Assembly (NCBI GenBank): GCA_018267625.1
Contig: JAFDYC010000110.1
Span: 20,853-84,852 of the forward strand
DNA: 64,000 nucleotides
Reading direction: 5' to 3'
Source of the DNA: Bacteroidota bacterium
GTDB lineage: Bacteria > Bacteroidota > Bacteroidia > Chitinophagales > Chitinophagaceae
Of the stretch, positions 45,615 to 54,718 are shown in pieces (within the stretch, counting starts at the first letter, position 1; each line of letters starts with the position of its first letter). The position numbers and the translations under genes are program-made. The notes below the pieces were generated by a model that made no database searches, had not been told where the DNA came from, and worked only from the letters and a program-made list of their open reading frames with translations.

Positions 45615-46553
45615 CTAACGCTTCAGACTTTCTTTAAAATAATCCAGCGTCCGCCTCAGCCCTTCCGCCCGATCCACCTTTGGCGTCCAGCCCAATAGTT
45701 CCTTGGCTTTGCTAATGTCGGGCTTGCGCTGCTTGGGGTCGTCCTGTGGCAGTGGGCGATAGACAATGTTCACATCGGCAGCCATTAATGTCAGAACCTC
45801 TTCGGCAAACGCTTTTAGAGATATTTCCACAGGGTTGCCAATATTCACCGGCAGGTGATAGTCGGAAAGTAGCAGGCGGTAAATGCCTTCCACCAGGTCG
45901 TCCACATAGCAGAATGAGCGTGTCTGCGAGCCATCTCCAAATACGGTGATATCCTCGCCATGCAAAGCCTGATTCACAAAGGTGGGCAGTGCCCGTCCGT
46001 CGTCCAGCCGCATGCGTGGGCCGTAGGTATTGAAGATGCGCACAATGCGGGTTTCTATGCCATGAAAATTATGGTAGGCCATGGTGATGGCTTCCATGTA
46101 GCGTTTCGCCTCATCATATACTCCACGCGGGCCAATGGGGTTCACATTACCCCAATATTCTTCCGTTTGAGGATGTACCAGCGGATCGCCATACACTTCA
46201 GAAGTAGATGCCACTAATATGCGGGCGTCCTTCGCCTTTGCAAGACCCAGCAGATTGTGTGTGCCCAAGGCGCCCACTTTCAAAGTCTGGATGGGCATTT
46301 TCAGGTAATCAATCGGGGATGCAGGCGAGGCAAAATGAAGGATGTAATCAATTGGCCCGGGCACATGCACAAACTTGGTGACGTCGTGGTGGTAAAACGT
46401 AAACTCCTTGCGTGGGAAGAGGTGTTCTATGTTCCTAATGTTGCCCGTCAATAAGTTATCCATGCCAATCACCTCATAGCCTTCCTGTAGAAAGCGGTCG
46501 CAGAGATGAGAACCCAGGAAGCCGGCGGCACCGGTGATTAATACACGTTTCAA
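45615..46553 (-). CDS. uxs: UDP-glucuronate decarboxylase (UDP-xylose synthase)
   Basis: 312 aa extended SDR. NAD motif [10 protein letters not shown] (about 8-17), [12 protein letters not shown] (about 73-84) characteristic of UXS, catalytic STSEVYGDP (about 116-124) and [10 protein letters not shown] (Tyr about 145, Lys about 149), [16 protein letters not shown] (about 173-186). Converts UDP-GlcA made by the neighbouring Ugd into UDP-xylose. 27 nt downstream of ugd. Confidence 0.92.
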   Translation of the reverse strand: MKRVLITGAAGFLGSHLCDRFLQEGYEVIGMDNLLTGNIRNIEHLFPRKEFTFYHHDVTKFVHVPGPIDYILHFASPASPIDYLKMPIQTLKVGALGTHNLLGLAKAKDARILVASTSEVYGDPLVHPQTEEYWGNVNPIGPRGVYDEAKRYMEAITMAYHNFHGIETRIVRIFNTYGPRMRLDDGRALPTFVNQALHGEDITVFGDGSQTRSFCYVDDLVEGIYRLLLSDYHLPVNIGNPVEISLKAFAEEVLTLMAADVNIVYRPLPQDDPKQRKPDISKAKELLGWTPKVDRAEGLRRTLDYFKESLKR

Positions 46554-46580
46554 TGCTATTATTTGTCTTTTATTAAAGAA

Positions 46581-47957
46581 TCACAAGCCCCGGCTGCGCA
46601 CAAATGTATCCGGTTCAAAGGCAGGCCTCAATTCAGGGTGAACGGTTTGTCTGCCGATACTTTGATAGTAGAAATTCAAGCGTTCCATTTTCGCAAGCGT
46701 ATATACATTTCTGCCGTCAAAAATGGCCGGCCATTTCATCAGTCGGGTGACCTGCTCAAAGTTGGGATTTCGAAACTCGGCCCACTCGGTGACAATCGCC
46801 AATGCATCGGCCTGCTCCAGCGCATCATACAGGCTTTTTGCAAAATAGACTTGCTGTTGATTAGCAAAAATGCGCTGCACATGAGGCATGGCTTCAGGGT
46901 CGTAGGCCCGCACCTGTACGCCGGCTTGTACCAGTTCCCGGATCAGTTCCAATGCAGGAGCTTCCCGGATATCATCCGTTTCTGGTTTAAAAGCTAAACC
47001 CCAAACTGCAATAGTTTTTCCACTCAGATTGTTCCCAAAATAATCCCGGATTTGTGCAGCCAAAATGCCCTTCTGGCATTGGTTCACTTTCATGACGGAA
47101 TCCAGAATCTGAAAGTCATAATCGAACTCTTGTGCCGTCCGATGCAGTGCCTGCACGTCTTTCGGAAAGCAAGAGCCGCCATAGCCTACCCCGGGAAATA
47201 AAAAGCGTTTTCCGATCCGCGAATCAGAGCCTATTCCGATCCGCACATGGTCCACATCTGCTCCGGAACGGGCACACAGGTTGGCTATTTCATTCATAAA
47301 CGAAATGCGCATGGCGAGGTATGAATTCGCGGCATACTTAGTCATTTCTGCACTGCGCTCATCCATGAAATAAATCGGATTGCCCTGGCGGAGAAAAGGG
47401 TAATACAGCTCTTCCATCAGTTCTTTTGCCTTGGATGACTGAGTCCCTACTACCACGCGGTCCGGTTTCAGGAAATCTTCCACGGCTACGCCTTCTCGAA
47501 GAAATTCAGGGTTGGAAACCACATCAAACAAGTTCTCATCCAGGCCGCCTGCCAGCAACACCTCCCGCACACGCTCTGCTGTGCCAACGGGTACGGTGCT
47601 TTTGTTGACAATAACTGTATAGCTTGTAATCAGCTTTGCTAATTCATCGGCGACACCCAGCACAAAGCCCAGGTCGGCAGCACCATCGGCACCGGGAGGC
47701 GTGGGTAAGGCCAGGAAGATGATTTGCGCCTGCTCAACGCCCTCTGTCAGGGAGGTGGTGAAGCGGATACGTTTTTCTTTGATATTCCGGGCCAGTAGTG
47801 GTTCCAGACCCGGCTCGTAAATAGGTGTTTTGCCTGCCCGAAGGCTGGATACTTTTTCCGCATTTACATCCACACAGACGACGCTGTTGCCCATTTCCGC
47901 AAAGCAAGTACCCGATACCAGACCTACATATCCCGTCCCTATTATAGTCAGTTGCAT
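46581..47957 (-). CDS. ugd: UDP-glucose 6-dehydrogenase
   Basis: 458 aa. NAD-binding GTGYVGLVSGTCFAEMGN at 8-25, ALPTPPGADGAADL, STVPVGTAERV (about 144-154), catalytic Cys in YGGSCFPKDVQAL (about residue 263), and the C-terminal KTIAVWGLAFKPETDDIREAP. Oxidises UDP-Glc to UDP-GlcA. First gene of the minus-strand unit ugd-uxs-membrane protein. Confidence 0.95.
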   Translation of the reverse strand: MQLTIIGTGYVGLVSGTCFAEMGNSVVCVDVNAEKVSSLRAGKTPIYEPGLEPLLARNIKEKRIRFTTSLTEGVEQAQIIFLALPTPPGADGAADLGFVLGVADELAKLITSYTVIVNKSTVPVGTAERVREVLLAGGLDENLFDVVSNPEFLREGVAVEDFLKPDRVVVGTQSSKAKELMEELYYPFLRQGNPIYFMDERSAEMTKYAANSYLAMRISFMNEIANLCARSGADVDHVRIGIGSDSRIGKRFLFPGVGYGGSCFPKDVQALHRTAQEFDYDFQILDSVMKVNQCQKGILAAQIRDYFGNNLSGKTIAVWGLAFKPETDDIREAPALELIRELVQAGVQVRAYDPEAMPHVQRIFANQQQVYFAKSLYDALEQADALAIVTEWAEFRNPNFEQVTRLMKWPAIFDGRNVYTLAKMERLNFYYQSIGRQTVHPELRPAFEPDTFVRSRGL

Positions 47958-47975
47958 TAACTAAAAATGTGGGCG

Positions 47976-47983
47976 CAAAAGTA
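47976..47983 (-). promoter_or_regulatory. Predicted -7 box of ugd
   Basis: Minus strand TACTTTTG, full match to TAnnTTTG, 18 nt before the ugd ATG. The divergent GT4 gene starts at 48087, so this gap must hold two promoters; the plus-strand one was not recognised. Confidence 0.5.
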
Positions 47984-48086
47984 GGGTATCATACCGGCCT
48001 CACCTTATGGAAGCTCTATTTTCGCGCGTGTTTTCAAGCCTGAAACAATTGCCCGGTTTCAGCTTCGTTACAAAGCACTTCCCCAA

Positions 48087-49295
48087 ATGCCTCGTGTCCT
48101 TCGCATCCTGAATCGCCTCATCATTGGTGGGCCGGCGCTGAATGCGACTTACCTCACGAAGTACATGGCACCCGAATGGGATACTCAATTAGTGATTGGC
48201 GGCAAAGACGACCACGAGCAGGATGCCACCCACCTCACAGAGCGCCTCAGTATCGAGCCCCTGCGGGTTGAGGAAATGAAACGTGCCATTGACCCGGTTG
48301 CCGACCGTAAGGCTTATCTGCGGATGAAGGCCATTATTCGGGAATTCAAGCCGGATGTAGTGCATACCCATGCCGCTAAAAGTGGCGCTATCGGAAGACT
48401 GGCCGCTGCAGCCTGTGGGGTGCCGGTCATCGTGCACACCTTCCATGGACATGTCTTCCACTCCTATTTCAACCACTTCAAGACGCAGGCCTTTATCCGG
48501 ATTGAACGTTACCTGGCGCGTAGATCATCGGGCATCATTGCCATCTCTGAAATTCAAAAACACGAACTGGCGGACACCTATCACATCGCACCGGCAGGCA
48601 AGATTAGCATCATCCCTCTGGGCTTCGACCTGGATCGCTTTGGTGAAAATCAGGAAGCCAAGCGGCAGACATTCCGCCAGCGTTTCGGTATTGTTGAGGA
48701 TGAAATTGCCGTAGGCATTGTAGGACGTATTGTGCCGGTGAAAAACCATGCACTCTTTGTAGGAGCTGTGGCCAGATTGGCCGCCCGCAGCCACCGCAAG
48801 CTCCGCTTCGTCATTGTAGGCGATGGTGATATGCGCCCTACTATGGAAGCGCAATTCCGGGAGGCTGGGATTGACTATACCTACTTCCCCGAGGATCCAC
48901 GCGCCGCCCAAGCCATCTGTACTTCCTGGCAAACAGAGATGGATGAGGTCTTCGCGGGCCTCGACATTGTGGCGCTGTGTTCCCTCAATGAAGGCACGCC
49001 CGTGTCGCTGATTGAAGCGCAGGCAGCAGCCCGCCCTGTGGTGAGCACGGCTGTGGGGGGCGTGGCCAATGTGGTAACAGATGGAATGGCCGGCTTCGTG
49101 ACTGCTGCCGGCGACCAGCAAGCCTTTTCGGACGCGCTGTTTCGGCTCAGCGAAGACGAGGCTCTGCGCCGACAGTTTGGGCGCTTTGGCCACGACTTCG
49201 TCGCACAACGATTTTCGTACCAGCGCCTCGTCACCGATATGGACGCCTACTACCGCAAGCTCCTGGCTGCTTCGGGCCGAAAGCATTCCTTGTAG
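48087..49295 (+). CDS. Glycosyltransferase family 4
   Basis: 402 aa GT-B. N-terminal LRILNRLIIGGPALNATYLT, VVHTHAAKSGAIGRLAA (about 91-107), HTFHGHVFHSYF (about 117-128), and the C-terminal VALCSLNEGTPVSLIEAQAAARPVVST donor-binding block split about residues 296-322. Related by wording to lipid carrier sugar transferases that act on UDP-sugars. It is divergent from ugd and followed by repeat copy B. Confidence 0.88.
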   Translation: MPRVLRILNRLIIGGPALNATYLTKYMAPEWDTQLVIGGKDDHEQDATHLTERLSIEPLRVEEMKRAIDPVADRKAYLRMKAIIREFKPDVVHTHAAKSGAIGRLAAAACGVPVIVHTFHGHVFHSYFNHFKTQAFIRIERYLARRSSGIIAISEIQKHELADTYHIAPAGKISIIPLGFDLDRFGENQEAKRQTFRQRFGIVEDEIAVGIVGRIVPVKNHALFVGAVARLAARSHRKLRFVIVGDGDMRPTMEAQFREAGIDYTYFPEDPRAAQAICTSWQTEMDEVFAGLDIVALCSLNEGTPVSLIEAQAAARPVVSTAVGGVANVVTDGMAGFVTAAGDQQAFSDALFRLSEDEALRRQFGRFGHDFVAQRFSYQRLVTDMDAYYRKLLAASGRKHSL

Positions 49296-49354
49296 TAATG
49301 CCCGCGATGGCTTTTGCGCTCTTTTAAGAATCTCTTCTCCCAATACGGGCAAAG

Positions 49355-49430
49355 CCGAACGCTGAAATCCAGCCGAAGGGAGCGTCGCAACGGATGCTTC
49401 ATCAGGGAACGGAAGCTGGCTTCATAAAAT
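49355..49430 (+). repeat. Dispersed intergenic repeat, copy B
   Basis: CCGAACGCTGAAAT, GCCGAAGGGAGCG and GTCGCAACGGATG, then GGAACGGAAGCTGGC. The right-hand part aligns with copy C (TGAAAT-nnn-GCCGAAG ... GCAACGGATG), the left-hand CCGAACGCTGAA with copy A. Lies between two plus-strand genes. Confidence 0.75.
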
Positions 49431-49489
49431 ATTTCAGCTCTTCTAAAAATCGTCTGCGTGCATGCCCTGACTTGCTCACTTTTGTGGGG

Positions 49490-50251
49490 ATGTTTTCCTT
49501 GTTTAAGAAAAAAGAGCGGATGCCGGATTTGCCTGTACCGGAGGATTTTTCGTTTTTGGGTGCCGACATGCACAGCCATCTCTGCGCGGGTATTGACGAT
49601 GGCGCACCGGATTTGGAGACGAGCCTGGAGCTGATTCGCAGCTTAAAAAGCCTGGGGTATCAACGGCTCATTACGACGCCTCATGTGTTGCCGGGAATTC
49701 ATAATAACAACACCGAAACGATTACGACAGCTTACCATCGGCTTCGGGATTTTTTGACGCAGCATGAGCCGGAGATGCACCTGGGAGTAGCGGCGGAGTA
49801 TTTTCTGGATAATGAGTTTCTGACGAGTATTCTACCCCAGGGCTTGTTGTGTTTCGGGGCAGAAAAGTTTGTGTTGGTGGAAGTGAGTATGGCGGGCTGG
49901 CCACGACAGTTTGAAGACATTATTTTCTCGGTTCAGGCGAATGGCTACACGCCAATTCTGGCGCATCCGGAGCGCTATCTCTTTGAAGGCGATATGCAGA
50001 AGTATGCAGGTCTAAAAGAGAAGGGTGTCCTGCTGCAGATGAACCTGCTATCTATTCTGGGATATTATGGTAAAGGAGTACAGCAATTGGCCTCCCTGTA
50101 TTTAGAGCATAAGCTGTATGATTTTGCCGGTACGGACCTGCACCATGTTCGTCATGCGGCACAGTTGAAACGTCTGGCTACGGAGCAGCCGGCGATCATG
50201 GCCCGGCTGGGAGCCTATGAGGGCTGGCGTAATAGCTCCCTGATTCAATAG
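49490..50251 (+). CDS. CpsB/YwqE-type PHP-fold tyrosine phosphatase
   Basis: 253 aa from ATG at 49490 (MFSLFKKKERMPDLP); the longer frame to 49394 runs through repeat B. PHP metal-binding motifs: DMHSHLCAGIDDGAPD (about 24-39), ITTPHVLPG (about 63-71), LAHPERY (about 158-164) and GTDLHHVRH (about 215-223). Such phosphatases dephosphorylate the bacterial tyrosine kinase Wzc and thus control chain length and export. Here it heads the export unit phosphatase-Wza-Wzc. Confidence 0.9.
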   Translation: MFSLFKKKERMPDLPVPEDFSFLGADMHSHLCAGIDDGAPDLETSLELIRSLKSLGYQRLITTPHVLPGIHNNNTETITTAYHRLRDFLTQHEPEMHLGVAAEYFLDNEFLTSILPQGLLCFGAEKFVLVEVSMAGWPRQFEDIIFSVQANGYTPILAHPERYLFEGDMQKYAGLKEKGVLLQMNLLSILGYYGKGVQQLASLYLEHKLYDFAGTDLHHVRHAAQLKRLATEQPAIMARLGAYEGWRNSSLIQ

Positions 50252-50268
50252 GCAGGGTGCATTTGTCC

Positions 50269-50276
50269 TACATTTG
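50269..50276 (+). promoter_or_regulatory. Predicted -7 box of wza
   Basis: TACATTTG, full match to TAnnTTTG, 18 nt before the wza ATG at 50295. wza and wzc may thus be transcribed apart from the phosphatase gene. Confidence 0.5.
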
Positions 50277-50294
50277 CCCGATTTTTAATTGTCT

Positions 50295-51122
50295 ATGATT
50301 CGATCATTTTTTCAGGCCCTGCCCTTGGCCTGCCTGCTCTTTTTGTGTGCCTGCGGCAGTGTCCGAAAGACGGTTTATTTCAGGGATGATGCGCCCCAGC
50401 AGGCTGCAACTACGGAGCAGGTGATGCAAAAGGATGATGAGGCTACTATTCAGCCCAATGACATTCTGGCCATCAATGTGGCGAGTATCACGTTTTACAA
50501 AGAAGGACAGACGAGTCAGGTGTTTTTGGATGGCGGCCTGCCTTATAGTGGCGGGAATCCTGCCAGCGGAGGCGGTGAGACTACAGGTTCTGGGCGTAAT
50601 ACCTACCTGGTTGATAGCGTTGGTTATATTGATTATCCCCGTGTGGGAAAGTTGAAGCTGGCCGGCCTTTCTACTCGAGAGGCTAAGAATCTGCTGGCCG
50701 AAAAACTGAAAGATTATTTGTTTCAGCCTGCAATTGAAGTGCGGATTCTGAATTATCGGATTACGATGTTGGGCGATGTGGGTCGGGAAGGCCCCATTTA
50801 TGTTTCCAACCACAAGGTGAGTATCGTGGATGCGCTGGCGGCAGCGGGAGGTATTCCTATTACCGGGCGCAAAGACAATGTATTGGTTATCCGGGAAGTG
50901 GGGAATAAGCGCATGTTTGCACGTTTGGATCTGAACAGCCGGAATGTCTTTAATAACCCCTACTATTTTCTGAAACAGAATGATATCGTATATGTAGAGC
51001 CTTCGAAGATTCGCCGCCAGGAAGCGAATACCTTCCTGCGTTTCTACCTCCCCATCGTGACCAGCTTCATCACAACCGCACTGTCGGTATATACGATTGT
51101 ATTGGTCAATAACCGACGCTAA
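50295..51122 (+). CDS. wza: Polysaccharide export outer-membrane lipoprotein
   Basis: 275 aa from the ATG at 50295 (a TTG two codons earlier is less likely). Lipobox LCAC with Cys20. The export domain begins near residue 50 (IQPNDILAINVASI) and continues with SVGYIDYPRVGKLKLAGLSTREAKNLL (split about 110-136) and a SLBB-like region, MLGDVGREGPIYV and IVDALAAAGGIPITGRKDNV. Two C-terminal hydrophobic stretches are present. With Wzc it forms the outer-membrane channel for capsule or EPS. Confidence 0.9.
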   Translation: MIRSFFQALPLACLLFLCACGSVRKTVYFRDDAPQQAATTEQVMQKDDEATIQPNDILAINVASITFYKEGQTSQVFLDGGLPYSGGNPASGGGETTGSGRNTYLVDSVGYIDYPRVGKLKLAGLSTREAKNLLAEKLKDYLFQPAIEVRILNYRITMLGDVGREGPIYVSNHKVSIVDALAAAGGIPITGRKDNVLVIREVGNKRMFARLDLNSRNVFNNPYYFLKQNDIVYVEPSKIRRQEANTFLRFYLPIVTSFITTALSVYTIVLVNNRR

Positions 51123-51160
51123 GCTTCCCCCTCCTTATTCCCTATCAGAACTCCTTGTGA

Positions 51161-53596
51161 ATGGATAATAGTCCGATAAAAGACAACATCGCGAAGCAGA
51201 TCAATTCGAACTTCGACTTCCGGAAGCTGCTTGCTGCGGTACTTTCAGGCTGGTATTGGTTTGTGCTGGCACTGATTGTTGCCGGTGCTTGTTCCTTTCT
51301 TTATCTCCGGTACGAAACGCCCATTTACTCCATCCGGAGTACGCTGTTACTGGAAGATAAAAATGATGTTTCTCAGGACGTGCTGAAGGCTCTGGGGCCG
51401 AATAAAGAGAAGAGCGACGTCAATATCTACAATGAAATTTTCCAGTTGCGCTCGCAAGACCTGGTGCTTCGTGCCGTGGATTCTCTGAACCTGAATGTGC
51501 ATTATTACGTTCAGGGCCGGGTAAAGGAAAATGAGATTTATGCCGAGACGCCCATTGAATTAGTATTTGACAGTGCAGGTTTTACCGGAGGCGGTGCACG
51601 AGACTTACAAGTGGAACAAAGCTCAGAGGGCATTTTTAATGTCACCGATGAGGAAACCAAACAAAACTTCCGGGTGCCCTTTGACACTTGGACGGATGCC
51701 CACTTCGGACGCTACAAAATCGTGTACCACAAAGGGCCGAAAGTAAATCCCGGTTACTTGAGCCGGGAGATTCGCGTGCATCTGGAGCCTGCATCGGTAA
51801 TGGTAGGCGCTATGCTGGCAAGCTACAAAGTGGCTCCTACAGATGGCCGTACCTCCATGCTCGACCTGACCAATACCGACAATGTACCTGAGCGGGGTGT
51901 GGATTTTCAGAACACCATGCTGAAGCTGTACCAGCGCGATGAATTGGCCAATGCCGAGCTGAAGGCAGAACGTACCCGGGAGTTTATCCGCAATTCCCTG
52001 CAGGACCTCGAGTCGCAATTGAAAAATACCGACATCAAGGTGTCGAATATCAAAAGCCAAAATGGTGTGGTGGACGTAGGCTCACAGGCAGGTGCCTATG
52101 TGACTGCAAAGAGTGCCGTTGAGCAGCAGATTGACCAATTGGAAACGCAAAGAAGGGTGGTAGGGATGCTCCGTCAGAGCGTCCAAAACACCAATAGCGG
52201 TATTGCCGGTCTGCCCATTGATGACCCCAGCCTGCTGGCTTTGGTGGCAGAGTATAACAATGCACTCAGCCAACTGGAGCATTTTTCCAGCCCGGAATTT
52301 CCTAAGCTCAGTGGCGAAAGACAAGCGGCAGAAAATAACCTCGCCTCGGTGCGCAAGCGCATTATGGATGCTGCCGATAAAGTAACTGCCAGTATTGATG
52401 TCCGGCTTCGGGCCGCATCCGCAACAGCCAGTGACTATACCGGAAAGTTGAGCTCCGTGCCGATACTCGACCGCTCAATTAAAGACGTGCAGCGCAGCTA
52501 TGAGACAAAAAACAGCCTCTACCTGATGCTCTATCAGCAGCAGCTCGAGAATGAAATCACAGCCAGCTCCATAACCAACAAATCAAAGATTGTGGTGGCC
52601 CCTTACTCCAGCGGTGGCCCCATCAGCCCCATCCCCAAAATGGTGTACCTGCTGGCAGTGGTAGCAGGCATAGCCTTGCCCCTTTCCGTATTTGCAGTTC
52701 GTGAATTACTCAACAATAAACTGGGTAATGAAGGCGACATCACCAACCTCACTGAAATCCCGGTGCTGGGCAGCATCAGCAACAACAATTCCGGCCAGGA
52801 TATCGTTGTCGGAGAATCCATCCGTACCGGCATTGCCGAGCAGTTCCGCCTCGTGCGGGCTAACCTGGACTTTATGTCTTCCGGGGTAGAGCATAAAAAG
52901 GTAGTGATGATCACTTCGAGCATCAGCGGTGAGGGCAAGACTTTCGTCACCATCAACCTGGGCCTGACGCTGGCCATAGCGGCCAAGCGGGTCATCATCC
53001 TTGAATTTGACCTGCGGAAACCGAAGATCTCCGAACGCCTGCATCTGAGCCGTGAAGGCGGTATCAGCGGTTACCTGGCGGATATGTGCGGCTTAGATAA
53101 GGTGATAAAGCCCTCGGGCATTCACAACAATCTGTTTGTTGCCAATTGCGGCCCGGTGCCTCCCAACCCTGCAGAACTCCTGCTGCTGCCCAAGAACCGC
53201 CAGTTCTTTGAAGAGCTTCAGGAAATGTTTGATGTGGTACTGATAGACACGGCGCCTGTGGGTATGGTGAGTGATGCATTCATTCTCTCTCAATTCTCCG
53301 GTGTCAACCTGCTCATCACCCGTCAGGGCCGAACGGTGAAAGAACATATCCGCATGTTGCAGATGATTTGGAAAGAGGGTAAGCTCAACAACGCAGCTAT
53401 CATCTTCAATGGCGTTGAACACCACAAGCGTTATGGCTATGGCTACGGCTACGGCTATGGTTATGGCTACGGTTATGGCTACGGCTATGGGGGCAATGGC
53501 CAGGGATACTACGAAGACGACCCTAAGGATTCGAAAAGCTTCCTGGGCCGCTTTTTCAAAAAGAAAAAACGCAGCAAAAAGAAAGCGGATGCCTGA
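51161..53596 (+). CDS. wzc: Bacterial tyrosine kinase / chain-length regulator Wzc
   Basis: 811 aa. Wzz domain with first transmembrane segment at about 30-50 (WYWFVLALIVAGACSFLYL), coiled periplasmic part, second membrane segment near 495-515 (YLLAVVAGIALPLSVF), then the BY-kinase domain with Walker A SSISGEGKTFVTINLG (about 584-599), Walker A' LEFDLRKP (about 616-623) and Walker B DVVLIDTAPVG (about 691-701). The tail has (YG)10 at about residues 758-777, then YY and a Lys-rich end; these Tyr are the likely autophosphorylation cluster. Starts 38 nt after wza. Confidence 0.95.
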   Translation: MDNSPIKDNIAKQINSNFDFRKLLAAVLSGWYWFVLALIVAGACSFLYLRYETPIYSIRSTLLLEDKNDVSQDVLKALGPNKEKSDVNIYNEIFQLRSQDLVLRAVDSLNLNVHYYVQGRVKENEIYAETPIELVFDSAGFTGGGARDLQVEQSSEGIFNVTDEETKQNFRVPFDTWTDAHFGRYKIVYHKGPKVNPGYLSREIRVHLEPASVMVGAMLASYKVAPTDGRTSMLDLTNTDNVPERGVDFQNTMLKLYQRDELANAELKAERTREFIRNSLQDLESQLKNTDIKVSNIKSQNGVVDVGSQAGAYVTAKSAVEQQIDQLETQRRVVGMLRQSVQNTNSGIAGLPIDDPSLLALVAEYNNALSQLEHFSSPEFPKLSGERQAAENNLASVRKRIMDAADKVTASIDVRLRAASATASDYTGKLSSVPILDRSIKDVQRSYETKNSLYLMLYQQQLENEITASSITNKSKIVVAPYSSGGPISPIPKMVYLLAVVAGIALPLSVFAVRELLNNKLGNEGDITNLTEIPVLGSISNNNSGQDIVVGESIRTGIAEQFRLVRANLDFMSSGVEHKKVVMITSSISGEGKTFVTINLGLTLAIAAKRVIILEFDLRKPKISERLHLSREGGISGYLADMCGLDKVIKPSGIHNNLFVANCGPVPPNPAELLLLPKNRQFFEELQEMFDVVLIDTAPVGMVSDAFILSQFSGVNLLITRQGRTVKEHIRMLQMIWKEGKLNNAAIIFNGVEHHKRYGYGYGYGYGYGYGYGYGYGGNGQGYYEDDPKDSKSFLGRFFKKKKRSKKKADA
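53432..53491 (+). repeat. (YG)10 coding repeat in wzc
   Basis: Ten consecutive Tyr-Gly codon pairs written as TAT/TAC followed by GGC/GGT/GGG, with mixed synonymous codons. Because the codons vary, it is not a simple pure hexanucleotide run, suggesting that the peptide is under selection. In-frame, at the C-terminal end of Wzc. Confidence 0.95.
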
Positions 53597-53629
53597 GTGC
53601 TGATTACTCTGAAATGATGTTATTTGCCA

Positions 53630-53659
53630 GCCGCCGGTACCATACGGCGGCTTTCTTTT
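53630..53659 (+). terminator. Rho-independent terminator after wzc
   Basis: GCCGCCG and CGGCGGC form a 7 bp perfect GC stem with an 8 nt loop, followed by TTTCTTTT. It ends 5 nt before the next ATG at 53665, so the downstream sugar genes are either transcribed by read-through or from a promoter inside wzc. Confidence 0.8.
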
Positions 53660-53664
53660 AGACG

Positions 53665-54243
53665 ATGGACTATTACGTACATCCCAGTGCAATTGTTGAC
53701 GAAGGTGTCCGCATTGCGGCAGGGGCGAAGATCTGGCACTTCTGCCACCTCATTTCCGGCTGCGTCATTGGCGAAGGTTGCAGTATTGGGCAGAACTGTG
53801 TCGTCTTCCCAAAAGTCGTCCTTGGCAGGAATGTGCGCGTGCAAAACAATGTGTCCATCTACGAAGGAGTTCTCTGCGAAGACGATGTGTTTTTAGGCCC
53901 CGGAATGGTGTTTACCAACGTGTACAACCCGCGCAGTGCCTTACCAAGAAAACATGAATACCGCCAGACTTTGGTTCGGAAAGGAGCGACCATCGGAGCC
54001 AATGCGACCATTGTTTGCGGTGTGGAACTGGGTGCATATTGCTTTATTGGTGCGGGCGCTGTCGTCATCCGCTCAGTTCCTGCCTATGCACTGGTAGTAG
54101 GCAATCCTGCCCGGCAAATTGGCTGGATGAGCGAATATGGCCATCGCCTTCGCTTTGATGAACAAGGCCATGCCACTTGCCCCGAAAGTGGCCAGGGCTA
54201 TCGGCTTCTTGATGGAACCGTCCGTCGAGAGCCCCTCGAATAA
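53665..54243 (+). CDS. Left-handed beta-helix acyltransferase, WlbB/WbpD-like
   Basis: 192 aa. Hexapeptide repeats from residue 10 to 150 ([40 protein letters not shown], then [19 protein letters not shown]), with an [12 protein letters not shown] start typical of the UDP- or dTDP-3-amino-sugar N-acetyltransferase group. The block [15 protein letters not shown] at about 82-96 has the NxYNPR-like active-site loop seen in WlbB/WbpD. Opens the Fdt-like unit, 69 nt after wzc. A second LbH acyltransferase follows two genes later, so this one may modify another sugar. Confidence 0.82.
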   Translation: MDYYVHPSAIVDEGVRIAAGAKIWHFCHLISGCVIGEGCSIGQNCVVFPKVVLGRNVRVQNNVSIYEGVLCEDDVFLGPGMVFTNVYNPRSALPRKHEYRQTLVRKGATIGANATIVCGVELGAYCFIGAGAVVIRSVPAYALVVGNPARQIGWMSEYGHRLRFDEQGHATCPESGQGYRLLDGTVRREPLE

Positions 54244-54259
54244 CACAGCAATACATCTT

Positions 54260-54673
54260 ATGAGCGATACGCCCCAACTGCTATTCTTCCCTTCTCACGG
54301 TGCATCCAACCTCGGCTTCATCACCGTTGCCGAAATGGAAAAGTCGGTTCCATTCGGCGTAGAACGGGTTTACTGGACCTACTATACCCCAAACAATATT
54401 GAGCGGGGCGGGCATGCTCATCATGAATTGTATCAGGTGCTGGTGGCCGTGAGTGGCATTATTGACATCACCACCGAATCCCGCAGTGGGGAACAACAAA
54501 CTTTTTTACTCAATAGCCCGGATAAAGGCCTGCTGCTGCCGCCTCCTTTTTGGCATACCATGCGATTTTCGCATAATGCCGTCCTGCTGAGCCTATGTAA
54601 CATGCACTACTCTGCAGAAGATTATATCCGCGACTATCAGGTGTTCAAAACGGGAATCATAAAAGGAGCCTGA
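54260..54673 (+). CDS. fdtA: dTDP-4-oxo-6-deoxy-D-glucose 3,4-ketoisomerase-like protein
   Basis: 137 aa from the ATG at 54260; upstream frame overlaps the previous gene and is rejected. Single cupin domain of the WxcM-like/FdtA family: FFPSHGASNLGFITVAEMEKSVPF, RVYWTYYTPNNIERGGHAHHELYQVLV (split about 38-64) and LLPPPFWHTMRFS near 95-107. The His in RGGHAHHEL is the conserved catalytic His region. It isomerises the 4-oxo to a 3-oxo sugar, giving the substrate for the 55187 aminotransferase. Confidence 0.85.
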   Translation: MSDTPQLLFFPSHGASNLGFITVAEMEKSVPFGVERVYWTYYTPNNIERGGHAHHELYQVLVAVSGIIDITTESRSGEQQTFLLNSPDKGLLLPPPFWHTMRFSHNAVLLSLCNMHYSAEDYIRDYQVFKTGIIKGA

Positions 54674-54718
54674 GCCTTTTTGCTCCCGAACTTGCATCCA
54701 GCATTCCTCCCTCAAGCC

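Noticed and set aside
53432..53491. Short repeated units suggesting a CRISPR-like or minisatellite array
   Set aside because: They are in-frame Tyr-Gly codons of the Wzc tail; no spacers.
51623..53692. Several minus-strand frames antisense to wzc (145, 131, 112 and 199 codons)
   Set aside because: All are shadows of the wzc frame, which has full domain support.
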